From: Pseudomonadota bacterium
GTDB lineage: Bacteria; Pseudomonadota; Gammaproteobacteria; Xanthomonadales; Rhodanobacteraceae
Reading direction: 5' to 3'
Length of the DNA stretch: 64,000 bases
Assembly: GCA_023430685.1 (NCBI GenBank)
Contig: JAEYZH010000049.1
Span: forward strand, 1 to 64,000
The position numbers were made by a program, and so were the translations under genes. The notes beneath the pieces were generated by a model. The model was given only the letters and a program-made list of their open reading frames with translations. It was not told the origin of the DNA and searched no databases. Below, piece by piece: positions 27,571 through 34,687 of the stretch. Within the stretch, counting starts at the first letter, position 1. Each line of letters starts with the position of its first letter.

Positions 27571-28288
27571 GTTCCGCCGCCAGCTCGGCATCGCGCCGGA
27601 GGCGCTCGACGCGCAAGCACGCGCGCACCTGGCCGACTGCTCGTCCGGATGCATCGAGGCTGCGGCCGACGCGCGCGCGTTCGAAGCGCGGCTCGGCCGC
27701 GCGCTCGCGGTGCCGGTGCCGCAAGCACTCGCGCAGCGCCTGTGGGACCTGCCGACGGCCCCGCTGGCCCGCGGCCCGCGCAGCCGGCGCACCGCATGGA
27801 TCGCATTCGTAGCGGCGGCTTCGCTCGTGCTCGCGTTCGGACTCGCGCAGTGGCGGCGCAACGCGGTGCCATTGGCGGACCTCGCCATCGCGCACGTGAC
27901 GGCTCCCGACGAGCGCGCTGCCTGGAGCCTGCGCGAACCGGTCGCCGCGCGCGAGGTCGAAGCCGCGTTCGTCGAACGCGGCGTGCCGCTCGCGGGTGCG
28001 CCGCCGGCCGGCGTCGCCTACGTCGCGCTCTGCGGCATCGGCAACCGGCCGATCGTGCACATGCTGATGCCCGAGCAGGGCCGGCCGGTGTCCGTGCTCT
28101 ACCTGCCGCGCTACCCGCCCGCGGCGCCGACCTCGTTCCGCCGGGAAGAACTGAGCGGGCGTACGGTCCCGGTCGGCGACGGCACGCTGGTCCTGCTCGC
28201 GCGCAGCACGCAACGCTTCGACGCGATCGAGCACGCATGGCGCGACGCGATCGAGGGGCCCGCGCGGATTGCCGCAGGCAGCCACTGA
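27557..28288 (+). CDS. DUF3379-family anti-sigma factor
   Basis: This 243-residue membrane protein has a cytoplasmic N-terminal segment opening MDCVEFRRQLGIAPEALDAQARAHLADCSSGC, a Cys-containing anti-sigma-like helical region. One TM helix lies at about 75-92 (TAWIAFVAAASLVLAFGLAQW). A periplasmic domain follows, with VAYVALCGIGNRPIVHMLMPEQGRPVSVLYLP, characteristic of DUF3379. It overlaps the ECF gene by 14 bases, the usual sigma/anti-sigma coupling. It probably holds the sigma factor at the membrane until an envelope signal arrives. Confidence 0.85.
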   Translation: MDCVEFRRQLGIAPEALDAQARAHLADCSSGCIEAAADARAFEARLGRALAVPVPQALAQRLWDLPTAPLARGPRSRRTAWIAFVAAASLVLAFGLAQWRRNAVPLADLAIAHVTAPDERAAWSLREPVAAREVEAAFVERGVPLAGAPPAGVAYVALCGIGNRPIVHMLMPEQGRPVSVLYLPRYPPAAPTSFRREELSGRTVPVGDGTLVLLARSTQRFDAIEHAWRDAIEGPARIAAGSH

Positions 28289-28360
28289 AGCGCACGCGCG
28301 CTGCCGGAGCGGGCAGGGATCGGCGATAATCGGCCGATTCCGCGCGCAGCCATCGATCCC

Positions 28361-29077
28361 ATGCCCGAGTTGTCCGTCGTCGTGCCGGTATTCAACGAGC
28401 AGGACAACATCCCGCCGCTGATCGCGGAGATCGTGGCGGCGCTGCGCGATCGCGTCGATTTCGAGATCGTCTACGTCGACGACGCGAGTCGCGACGGCTC
28501 GATTGCGGTCCTCACCGAGGCGAAACGGGCGAACCCGGAGTTGCGCGTGGTCGCGCACGCGAGCCAGAGCGGGCAAAGCACCGCGATCCGCAACGGGGTG
28601 AAAGCCGCGCGCGGACGCTGGATCGCGACGCTCGACGGCGATGGCCAGAACGACCCGGCCGACATCCCGAAACTGCTCGCGATGCGGGATGAATCATCTG
28701 CGGCGATCAAGCTCTACGCGGGCTGGCGCGTGAACCGCCAGGACTCGGGCAGCAAGCGCTGGGCCTCGAAGTGGGCGAACGCGATCCGCTCGCGCCTGCT
28801 GCGCGACGAGACGCCCGACACCGGCTGCGGCATCAAGCTGTTCGAGCGCGAGGCGTTCCTGGACCTCCCCTACTTCGACCACATGCACCGCTACCTCCCC
28901 GCGCTGATGCAGCGCGCCGGCTGGCAGGTGCGCAGCGTGCCGGTCAACCATCGCGCGCGCGGCGCCGGCGTGTCCAAGTACAACAACCTCAACCGCGCGC
29001 TCGTCGGCATCGCGGACCTGCGCGGCGTCGCGTGGCTGATCCGCCGATCCCGGCGCACCGAAACCCGCGAACTGTAG
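28361..29077 (+). CDS. Family 2 glycosyltransferase (dolichol-phosphate mannosyltransferase-like)
   Basis: The 238-residue GT-A enzyme begins LSVVVPVFNEQDNIPPLIAEI, with VYVDDASRDGSI and LDGDGQNDPADIPKLL (nucleotide-sugar and metal-binding aspartates) and PDTGCGIKLFEREAFLDLP. There are no TM helices, so it resembles the soluble DPM1-like or undecaprenyl-phosphate sugar transferases rather than ArnC with its membrane tail. GATAAT lies about 30 bases upstream (28325-28330) as a likely -10 box. The acceptor lipid is unknown. Confidence 0.85.
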   Translation: MPELSVVVPVFNEQDNIPPLIAEIVAALRDRVDFEIVYVDDASRDGSIAVLTEAKRANPELRVVAHASQSGQSTAIRNGVKAARGRWIATLDGDGQNDPADIPKLLAMRDESSAAIKLYAGWRVNRQDSGSKRWASKWANAIRSRLLRDETPDTGCGIKLFEREAFLDLPYFDHMHRYLPALMQRAGWQVRSVPVNHRARGAGVSKYNNLNRALVGIADLRGVAWLIRRSRRTETREL

Positions 29078-29138
29078 GCGCGCACGCTGTGCGCGATCGC
29101 GGTACTTCCCGTGCTCTCGAGCGCATCCGGTCGCCTGC

Positions 29139-29172
29139 GCGGATCGCCCACAGGGTGGGCTCCTACGGGCGC
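29139..29172 (-). repeat. REP-like element (GTAGGAGCCCACCCTGTGGG)
   Basis: Read on the minus strand this is GCCCGTAGGAGCCCACCCTG followed by TGGGCGATCC, closely matching the GTAGGAGC-headed REP hairpins of Xanthomonadales and Pseudomonas: GCCCACC-ctg-TGGGC forms the stem. It lies in the 359-base gap before rpmB. The rest of that gap holds the rpmB promoter and leader; nothing else was recognised. Confidence 0.6.
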
Positions 29173-29244
29173 GACCCTGGCCGCGCCGCGCGCGAACCAC
29201 GTCGCCGGTTCGCCTGACGGCTTCCGGCGCACGCGTGCGCCCAC

Positions 29245-29273
29245 TTGCCGCAAACCCCTGATTCCGCTATAAA
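29245..29273 (+). promoter_or_regulatory. Sigma-70 promoter of rpmB-rpmG
   Basis: TTGCCG (29245-29250), a 17-base spacer, and TATAAA (29268-29273) make the best-matched promoter in the window. Transcription would start near 29280, leaving a leader of about 155 bases before rpmB. Confidence 0.7.
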
Positions 29274-29436
29274 GCGCGGCTCCCTGCTCGCTTCTCGCCC
29301 TCCCGGGCGCGCGGAACCGGTCGTGCGGTCCGCCCCGCGTCGAAGCCATCGGGACTTCCAGCACCGCACGGCGCATCGCCGCCGCTGGGCCGCCACCGTC
29401 CTGGCCAAGGACGGAACAGCATCGACGAGGTTCGCA

Positions 29437-29673
29437 ATGGCCAAGGTCTGCCAGGTCACCGGAAAGGGCACCCAATCCGGCAACAATGTTTCACACGCCA
29501 ACAACAAGACGCGGCGCCGCTGGCTGCCGAACCTGCACGAGCGCCGCTTCTGGGTGCCCAGCGAAAACCGCTGGATCTCCCTGCGCGTGTCCAGCCACGG
29601 GCTGCGCACGATCGACAAGAAGGGCATCGAAGTCGTCGTCGCCGAGCTGCGCAAGCGCGGCGAAAAGGTCTGA
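29437..29673 (+). CDS. rpmB: 50S ribosomal protein L28
   Basis: The 78-residue basic protein begins MAKVCQVTGKGTQSGNNVSHANNKTRRRWLPNL, the invariant L28 opening, and continues FWVPSENRWISLRVSSHGLRTIDKKGI. Length is standard. The reading frame is open 64 codons upstream, but that translation is unlike L28; ATG 29437 follows GAGG. rpmG lies 13 bases after the stop, the conserved gammaproteobacterial pair. Confidence 0.98.
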   Translation: MAKVCQVTGKGTQSGNNVSHANNKTRRRWLPNLHERRFWVPSENRWISLRVSSHGLRTIDKKGIEVVVAELRKRGEKV

Positions 29674-29686
29674 GGAGTAGAGCACC

Positions 29687-29851
29687 ATGGCATCCAAGCG
29701 CGACAAGATCCGTCTGATCTCCTCGGCCGGCACGGGCCACTTCTACACCACCGACAAGAACAAGAAGAACACGCCGGAAAAGATGGCGGTCAAGAAGTAC
29801 GACCCGGTCGTGCGCAAGCACGTCGAGTACAAGGAAGGCAAGATCAAGTGA
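29687..29851 (+). CDS. rpmG: 50S ribosomal protein L33
   Basis: This 54-residue protein reads MASKRDKIRLISSAGTGHFY, then TTDKNKKNTPEKMAVKKYDP and VVRKHVEYKEGKIK, a complete L33 of the cysteine-free type (no C-x2-C pairs, so no zinc site). TGAGGAG, 8-14 bases before the ATG, overlaps the rpmB stop. It is the second gene of the rpmBG operon and is followed by a strong intrinsic terminator. Confidence 0.98.
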   Translation: MASKRDKIRLISSAGTGHFYTTDKNKKNTPEKMAVKKYDPVVRKHVEYKEGKIK

Positions 29852-29925
29852 CCCAGCGAGCTGCGCGCATGGCGCGCGGCTCACGATCCACCGCCCCGAC
29901 GAACGCCGGGGTCTGGTGACTCGGG

Positions 29926-29955
29926 AAAACCCGCCTCGTGGCGGGTTTTCTTTTT
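29926..29955 (+). terminator. Intrinsic terminator after rpmG
   Basis: AAAACCCGCC-TCGT-GGCGGGTTTT followed by CTTTTT: a perfect 10-base stem with a tetraloop and T-tract, 74 bases after the rpmG stop. Confidence 0.93.
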
Positions 29956-30046
29956 GCGCGCGGCCCGGTGCGCGGTCGACCGTGCGCGCAACGCGCTCGC
30001 CGCAGGCGACGACGGACGGCGTAGGTGGACGCCGTCCATCGCCGGC

Positions 30047-30412
30047 TCACTCTTCCGTCGCCACCTGGCAGCCGAGCAGGTCGGCGTCGGTGATCGTCCA
30101 TTCGTCGCTTGCGCCGCACAGCGGCACCTTCTCGATCACGCAGGCGTCGCCGTCCTCGTCGACGACGCGCACGTCGTATTTGTCGCACGGGATCCCGTGC
30201 AGCGTGAACTCGCCGCCGGTTTCGATCACGTCGTCGTCGAGCTGGTCCGGACCCCATTCGTCGCTGCGCGACACGTTCACGTAGAGCTCGTGGATTTCCC
30301 AGCTCGAGTTGTTGCGCAGGACGATCTGCGCATCGGCAGCCGAGACATTGCCCGCCGCGCACGCGAGCGCGGCCAGTGCACTCGCAAGCGCGAGGGCGTG
30401 GTGCTTGTACAT
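30047..30412 (-). CDS. Small secreted acidic protein of unknown function
   Basis: This 121-residue protein has a clear signal peptide (MYKHHALALASALAALACAA, cleaved near residue 26). The mature part, QIVLRNNSSWEIHELYVNVS then SRSDEWGPDQLDDDVIETGGEFTLHGIPCDKYDVRVVDEDGDACVIEKVPLC, looks like a small beta-sandwich with two likely disulfides. Similar N-x-S-x-W-x-I-x-x-L-Y / W-G-x-D-x-L proteins of unknown role occur in proteobacteria. ATG 30412 was chosen: GGGGAAAG precedes it, and the longer frame lacks a signal sequence. Confidence 0.8.
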   Translation of the reverse strand: MYKHHALALASALAALACAAGNVSAADAQIVLRNNSSWEIHELYVNVSRSDEWGPDQLDDDVIETGGEFTLHGIPCDKYDVRVVDEDGDACVIEKVPLCGASDEWTITDADLLGCQVATEE

Positions 30413-30427
30413 GGACTTTCCCCTGTG

Positions 30428-30444
30428 TTTCGACGGCGTCGAAA
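30428..30444. promoter_or_regulatory. Perfect palindrome TTTCGAC-GGC-GTCGAAA
   Basis: Seven-base arms with a 3-base centre, 16 bases upstream of the small secreted protein's start. It may be an operator or a leader hairpin close to the ribosome-binding site. Confidence 0.45.
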
Positions 30445-30592
30445 TCCCGCATAGTGCAGCATGCGGATCGGGCGCGCGCAAGCAGTGGCGGCGCGCGCAA
30501 GCAACGCGCAAAGGCGTCGTCCTGCGATGCGCGCGCGAATCCTTGCTAACCTGCACCGACGCGCGGGCCCCCGCGCGCGACACGGGAGCGCG

Positions 30593-31189
30593 ATGGACAC
30601 GCACGCGATGCCGGCGGAGCCACCCGACCGCATGCATGCGCGCGCGACGCCGGGCTTGCTTCCCCGCATGCTCGGACCAGCGTTCGAACGCCTGCCCGAT
30701 CGCGTGCGATGGATGCATCGCGGCACGTCGACCCAGGCACGCGGCGCTGCGATCGTGCAAGGCGACTCGCACTGGCGCGCGCGCGTGCTGCGCAGGATCG
30801 CCGGCCTGCCTTCTCCCGCAGGCTCGATCCCGCTCGCGTTCGAGATCCGCGCGCACGCGACGGGCGAGTTCTGGCTGCGGCGATTCGGCGACAAACCGAT
30901 GCGCAGCGAGCTCGCACGCTCGATGCGCATCGCCGACGCGCTCGAGGAACGCCTCGGGCCGGTTCGCCTGACCTTCGCGCTCGAGATCGACGAATCACGC
31001 ATGCACTGGACCCTGCGCGAACTTCGCGTGCTCGGCATCGCGCTGCCGCTGCGCTGGTTCCGCGACCTGCGCGCCTCGTGCGGCGACGAGCAGGGCCGCT
31101 ACGCGTTCGACATCGACGTGCGCCTGCCGCTGGTCGGGCGGCTGATCGGGTACTCGGGATGGCTGGAGCCGATCGATGACGCAGCCTGA
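30593..31189 (+). CDS. DUF4166 domain protein
   Basis: The 198-residue protein matches the DUF4166 pattern: LLPRMLGPAFERLPDRVRWMH, AAIVQGDSHWRARVLRRIAGLPSPAG, PLAFEIRAHATGEFWLRRFGDKPMRSEL, and LRELRVLGIALPLRWFRDLRASCGDEQGRYAFDIDVRLPLVGRLIGYSGWL. No function is established for the domain. ATG 30593 after GGGAG was preferred to an upstream in-frame start with Arg-rich, non-homologous sequence. It overlaps the DCC-family gene by 14 bases, a recurrent pairing. Confidence 0.85.
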   Translation: MDTHAMPAEPPDRMHARATPGLLPRMLGPAFERLPDRVRWMHRGTSTQARGAAIVQGDSHWRARVLRRIAGLPSPAGSIPLAFEIRAHATGEFWLRRFGDKPMRSELARSMRIADALEERLGPVRLTFALEIDESRMHWTLRELRVLGIALPLRWFRDLRASCGDEQGRYAFDIDVRLPLVGRLIGYSGWLEPIDDAA

Positions 31190-31586
31190 TGCGATCGCAA
31201 TCATCGTGTTCGACGGCGTCTGCCTGTTGTGCAGCCGCTGGGTGCGTTTCGTCCTGCGCCACGACCCCTCGGGACGCTACCGGTTCGCGTCGATGCAGTC
31301 GGAACCCGGTCGCGCGTTGCTGACCGCGCATGGGCTCGATCCCGACGACCCGAACTCGCTGCTGCTCGTCGCGGGCGGACATGCATGGACCGACAGCGAC
31401 GCGATCCTGCGCGTGCTCGCGGGGTTCGGCGGCGCGTGGCGCAGCGCACTCGTGTTGCGGGCGGTCCCGCGCAAGCTGCGCGATCCCGCCTATCGCTGGC
31501 TCGCGCGCAACCGCTATCGCTGGTTCGGACGCAGCCAAGCGTGCTGGCTGCCCGCCCCGGAGCACGCGCAGAGGTTCCTGCACTGA
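31176..31586 (+). CDS. DCC-family thiol-disulfide oxidoreductase-like protein (DUF393)
   Basis: The 136-residue protein has the family signature IIVFDGVCLLCSRWVRFVLRHD (D-G-V-C-x-x-C, thioredoxin-like active site) and a C-terminal YRWLARNRYRWFGR helix. Family members are predicted redox proteins of the cytoplasm or membrane surface. Translational overlap with the DUF4166 gene suggests a joint role. Confidence 0.88.
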   Translation: MTQPDAIAIIVFDGVCLLCSRWVRFVLRHDPSGRYRFASMQSEPGRALLTAHGLDPDDPNSLLLVAGGHAWTDSDAILRVLAGFGGAWRSALVLRAVPRKLRDPAYRWLARNRYRWFGRSQACWLPAPEHAQRFLH

Positions 31587-31592
31587 GACGCG

Positions 31593-31615
31593 AAAAACCC
31601 GCCTCGCGGCGGGTT
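31593..31615. terminator. Bidirectional intrinsic terminator
   Basis: AACCCGCC-TCGC-GGCGGGTT stem. On the minus strand the A5 run becomes T5, which gives a good terminator for the desaturase gene; rightward it closes the DUF4166/DCC pair with a weak TT tail. Confidence 0.8.
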
Positions 31616-31641
31616 CCTCGTGGTCGCGCGATGACGAGCGC

Positions 31642-32844
31642 TCAGTGTTCGCCCGCGAGGCGATAACCCTTCAGCCGAGCCGCGAATTCGGCCAGCGTAC
31701 GGATGCCGGTCGCCTCGGCCTCGCGGCACCAGTCCTTGAGCGCGTCGACCATCGCCTCGGCGTTGCGGCCATTGCGTTCGGTGAGTTCGGCGAGCCGCGC
31801 GCGGAATTCGCAGACCGTGCGCAGGCGCGGATGCTTCTCGGTGAACTGGGTCATCCGTTCGCGCGAGGCGGCGTCGAGCCAGCGCCCGCCATTGCCGAGC
31901 GCACGCCGCAGCCGGCGCGGCAAGGCCTTGATGCCGGCGCCCGCGCTGCTCGCTTCCTCGCGCAGGGTCGGCGCGATCACGCCGCGGAAGTAGTCGCTCA
32001 TCACGTGGAAGCGATGCGACAACAGCGCCTTCACGGTGTCGGTATCGGGCAGGTTCATGTTGGGACGCACGTCGAGCGTCGGTGCGACGCGCAGCACGGT
32101 CGCCAGGCGCAGCGACTTGAACAGGCGGATCGCCGCCCAGCCGATGTCGAATTCCCATTTGCGCAACGCGAACTTGGCGGAACTCGGGAACGCGTGGTGG
32201 TTGTTGTGCAGTTCCTCGCCGCCGATCCACAGGCCCCATGGCGAGAGGTTGGTCGAAGTATCGGCGGATTCGAAGTTGCGGTAGCCCCACCAGTGGCCGA
32301 CGCCGTTGACGAAGCCCGCGGCCCAGAACGGGATCCAGGCCATCTGGATCGCCCAGAGCGCGCCGCCGACTGCGCCGAACAGCGCGAGGTCGACAATCAG
32401 CATCAGCGCAGGGCCGGTGTACGGGTGCGCCCCATAGACATGGCGCTCGAGCCAGTCGTCGGGCGTTCCGCGGCCGTACTTGTCCATGTCCTCGCGGCGC
32501 CCCGCGGCGTCGCGATAGAGGCCGACACCGTCCCAGAACACCTTGCGGATGCCGTGGATCTGCGGGCTGTGCGGATCCTCTTCGGTCTCGACCTTCGCGT
32601 GGTGCTTGCGATGGATCGCGACCCACTCCTTCGTGACCATGCCGGTCGTGAGCCACGACCAGAAGCGGAAGAAGTGCGCGAGCAGCGGATGGAAATCGAC
32701 GCCGCGATGGGTCTGGCTGCGATGCAGGTAGAGCGTGACCGTGAAGATCGTGAGCTGGGTCACGACGAGCAGGAACACGACCCAGGTACCCCAGGAAGCC
32801 TGGGTCAGGCCGCGCGCGGCGAGGTCGATGAAGGTGTAAGGCAT
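31642..32844 (-). CDS. Membrane fatty acid desaturase (delta-9 type)
   Basis: This 400-residue di-iron membrane enzyme introduces a cis double bond into acyl chains of lipids or acyl-CoA. The three histidine boxes are present: HRSQTH (residues 41-46), HRKHH (78-82) and HNNHH in GGEELHNNHHAFPSSAKF. There are four to five hydrophobic helices around them. After the desaturase domain (about residue 290) comes a charged, helical C-terminal extension of about 110 residues that is longer than in the shortest homologues. Single gene, with its terminator at 31593-31615. Confidence 0.92.
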   Translation of the reverse strand: MPYTFIDLAARGLTQASWGTWVVFLLVVTQLTIFTVTLYLHRSQTHRGVDFHPLLAHFFRFWSWLTTGMVTKEWVAIHRKHHAKVETEEDPHSPQIHGIRKVFWDGVGLYRDAAGRREDMDKYGRGTPDDWLERHVYGAHPYTGPALMLIVDLALFGAVGGALWAIQMAWIPFWAAGFVNGVGHWWGYRNFESADTSTNLSPWGLWIGGEELHNNHHAFPSSAKFALRKWEFDIGWAAIRLFKSLRLATVLRVAPTLDVRPNMNLPDTDTVKALLSHRFHVMSDYFRGVIAPTLREEASSAGAGIKALPRRLRRALGNGGRWLDAASRERMTQFTEKHPRLRTVCEFRARLAELTERNGRNAEAMVDALKDWCREAEATGIRTLAEFAARLKGYRLAGEH

Positions 32845-32996
32845 GAAAGAGAACTACGCTGGAGCAGGGGTATCCCACTATACCCGCCCCAGATGCTGCT
32901 TGCGGCGCACGATGTCAAGCTTGGTGGCGGCGGGCGTCGCGCGAGGCTGCGCGCGGGCTTGCGGCGGTGCCGCCCGAACCGGAACAATCGGGCGAC

Positions 32997-33929
32997 GTGA
33001 ATTCCCCCGATCCGGTCCTTCGCCTCCAGCACGCCAGCCGCCGCCTCGGTGGCCGCGCGGTCGTGCGCGCGCTCGAGCTCGAGGTCGCGCGTGGAGAAGT
33101 GCTCGGCCTGCTCGGCGTCAACGGCGCCGGCAAGAGCACGACGCTGCGCATGATCGCGGGCGTGCTCGCGCCGAGCCAGGGGCGCGTCGTCATCGATGGC
33201 GAGGACCCATACGAGCGCCCCGCGATCGCGCGCCGGCGCATCGGTTACCTGCCCGAAGTGCCGCCCTTGCATGCGGAACTGACGCCGCTCGAGTTCCTCG
33301 CCTTCTGCGCGCGCCTGCGCGGACTGCCGCGCGCGTCGATCGCCGCGGCGGTGGAACGCGCGCTCGAACGCTGCGGGCTCGGCGAGGTGCGTCGCCGTCC
33401 GATCGCGGCGCTGTCGAAGGGATTCCGCCAGCGCGTCGGCATCGCGCAGGCGATCGTGCACGAACCCGCGCTGATCGTGCTGGACGAACCGGCTTCCGGG
33501 CTCGACCCGGTGCAGGCACTGAACCTGCGCGAGCTCGTGCGCAGCCTCGGCACCACGCATGCAGTGGTGCTGTCGACGCACCTGCTGCCGGATGTCGCCG
33601 CGTGCTGCGACCGCGTTGCGATCCTCCACCACGGCGAGCTGCGTCATCTCGGATCGGCGCGGCCCGCGGACGCATCGGCATGGTGCGTCGGCGTGGTGCA
33701 GCCGTTGGCCGCGCGCGACTGGCTCGCGTTGCCGATGGTGGAAGCGGCAGAAGCGCTCGATCCGCACCAGTGGCGCGTGCGACTTCGCGACGGCGCGCCG
33801 GTCGACGCGTTCGCGCGCGCGGTGGTCGAGCAGGGATTCGGGCTCGTCGCGCTCGGCGCGGATGCGGCGCCGCTCGAATCGACCTTCCTCGCGATCGCGG
33901 CGAGCGGGCCCGCGGCGGACGCGGCATGA
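32997..33929 (+). CDS. ABC transporter ATP-binding protein (GldA-like)
   Basis: The 310-residue ATPase has Walker A LGVNGAGKSTTLR, Q-loop-region YLPEVPPLHAELTPLEFL, signature LSKGFRQRVGIAQAI, and Walker B LIVLDEPASGLDPVQ with HLLPDV (H-loop). It is of the GldA/Nod-factor exporter type, followed by its permease (ATGA overlap), a GldG-like protein and a DUF4340-like protein. Start: GTG 32997, just after an ACAAT-type -10 box; a GTG 10 codons upstream (32967) is the alternative. Confidence 0.9.
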   Translation: MNSPDPVLRLQHASRRLGGRAVVRALELEVARGEVLGLLGVNGAGKSTTLRMIAGVLAPSQGRVVIDGEDPYERPAIARRRIGYLPEVPPLHAELTPLEFLAFCARLRGLPRASIAAAVERALERCGLGEVRRRPIAALSKGFRQRVGIAQAIVHEPALIVLDEPASGLDPVQALNLRELVRSLGTTHAVVLSTHLLPDVAACCDRVAILHHGELRHLGSARPADASAWCVGVVQPLAARDWLALPMVEAAEALDPHQWRVRLRDGAPVDAFARAVVEQGFGLVALGADAAPLESTFLAIAASGPAADAA

Positions 33930-34687
33930 AGACCGTGCTGCTCGTCGCCCGCCACGAGTGGCGCCGCCTCGCGGTGCAGCCGTTCGCGTGGACCCTGGCT
34001 GCGCTCGTCGTCGCGCTGATGGCGTGGCAGTTCCTGCTGTCGCTGCAGGGCTATCTCGAACTGGCACCCAAGCTCGGTGGCCTCGCCGACGCACCCGGCG
34101 TCACTGACCTCGTCGCGATCCCGCTGCTGCGCAGCTTCGCGAACCTGCTGATGCTGGTGCTGCCGCTCGTCACGATGCGCGCGATCGCGGGCGAACGCCG
34201 CGCGGCGACCTTGCCCCTGCTGCTCGCGAGCGGCATCGGCAGCGCGCGCATCGTGCTCGGCAAGTACATCGGTGCCCTCGGTTACGCCTGGCTGCTGGTC
34301 GCGCTGGTCGCGCTGATGCCGCTCTCGCTCGCGCATGCGACGCCGCTCGACATCGGCAAGCTCGCCGCCGCGCTGCTCGGCGTCGCGTTGCTGGCGGCCG
34401 CGCTGGTCGCGATCGGCGTGCTCTGCTCGGCCTGGGCCTCGCAGCCGGCGCTGGCCGCCGCGGCCGCGCTCGCGCTGACCGGCGTGCTCGCGGTGGTCGA
34501 CGCGGGTGCGCGCCTGCAGGGCATCACGCATTCGGGCATCAACCACCTTGCGTTGCCGACCCACCTCGAACCGTTCCTGCGCGGCATGACCGCGAGCGTC
34601 GACGTGGTCTACTTCGTGCTGCTCGCGGCGGTCGCGCTCGTGATCGCGACGCGCCGGGTCGATGCGCTGCGCGGGAGCGCGGATTGA
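33926..34687 (+). CDS. ABC transporter permease (ABC-2 / GldF-like)
   Basis: The 253-residue membrane protein has six predicted TM helices (for example FAWTLAALVVALMAWQFLL, YAWLLVALVALMPLSLAHA, LLGVALLAAALVAIGVL, VVYFVLLAAVALVIAT). The segment MRAIAGERRAATLPLLLASGIGSARIVLGKYIGAL is the cytoplasmic loop typical of ABC-2/GldF permeases. It overlaps the ATPase gene by 4 bases and the next gene by one base. The substrate is unknown. Confidence 0.88.
   Translation: MKTVLLVARHEWRRLAVQPFAWTLAALVVALMAWQFLLSLQGYLELAPKLGGLADAPGVTDLVAIPLLRSFANLLMLVLPLVTMRAIAGERRAATLPLLLASGIGSARIVLGKYIGALGYAWLLVALVALMPLSLAHATPLDIGKLAAALLGVALLAAALVAIGVLCSAWASQPALAAAAALALTGVLAVVDAGARLQGITHSGINHLALPTHLEPFLRGMTASVDVVYFVLLAAVALVIATRRVDALRGSAD

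Noticed and set aside
29487..29495. TGTTTCAC as a parS half-site
   Set aside because: It lies inside rpmB and the second half (GTGAAACA) is missing.
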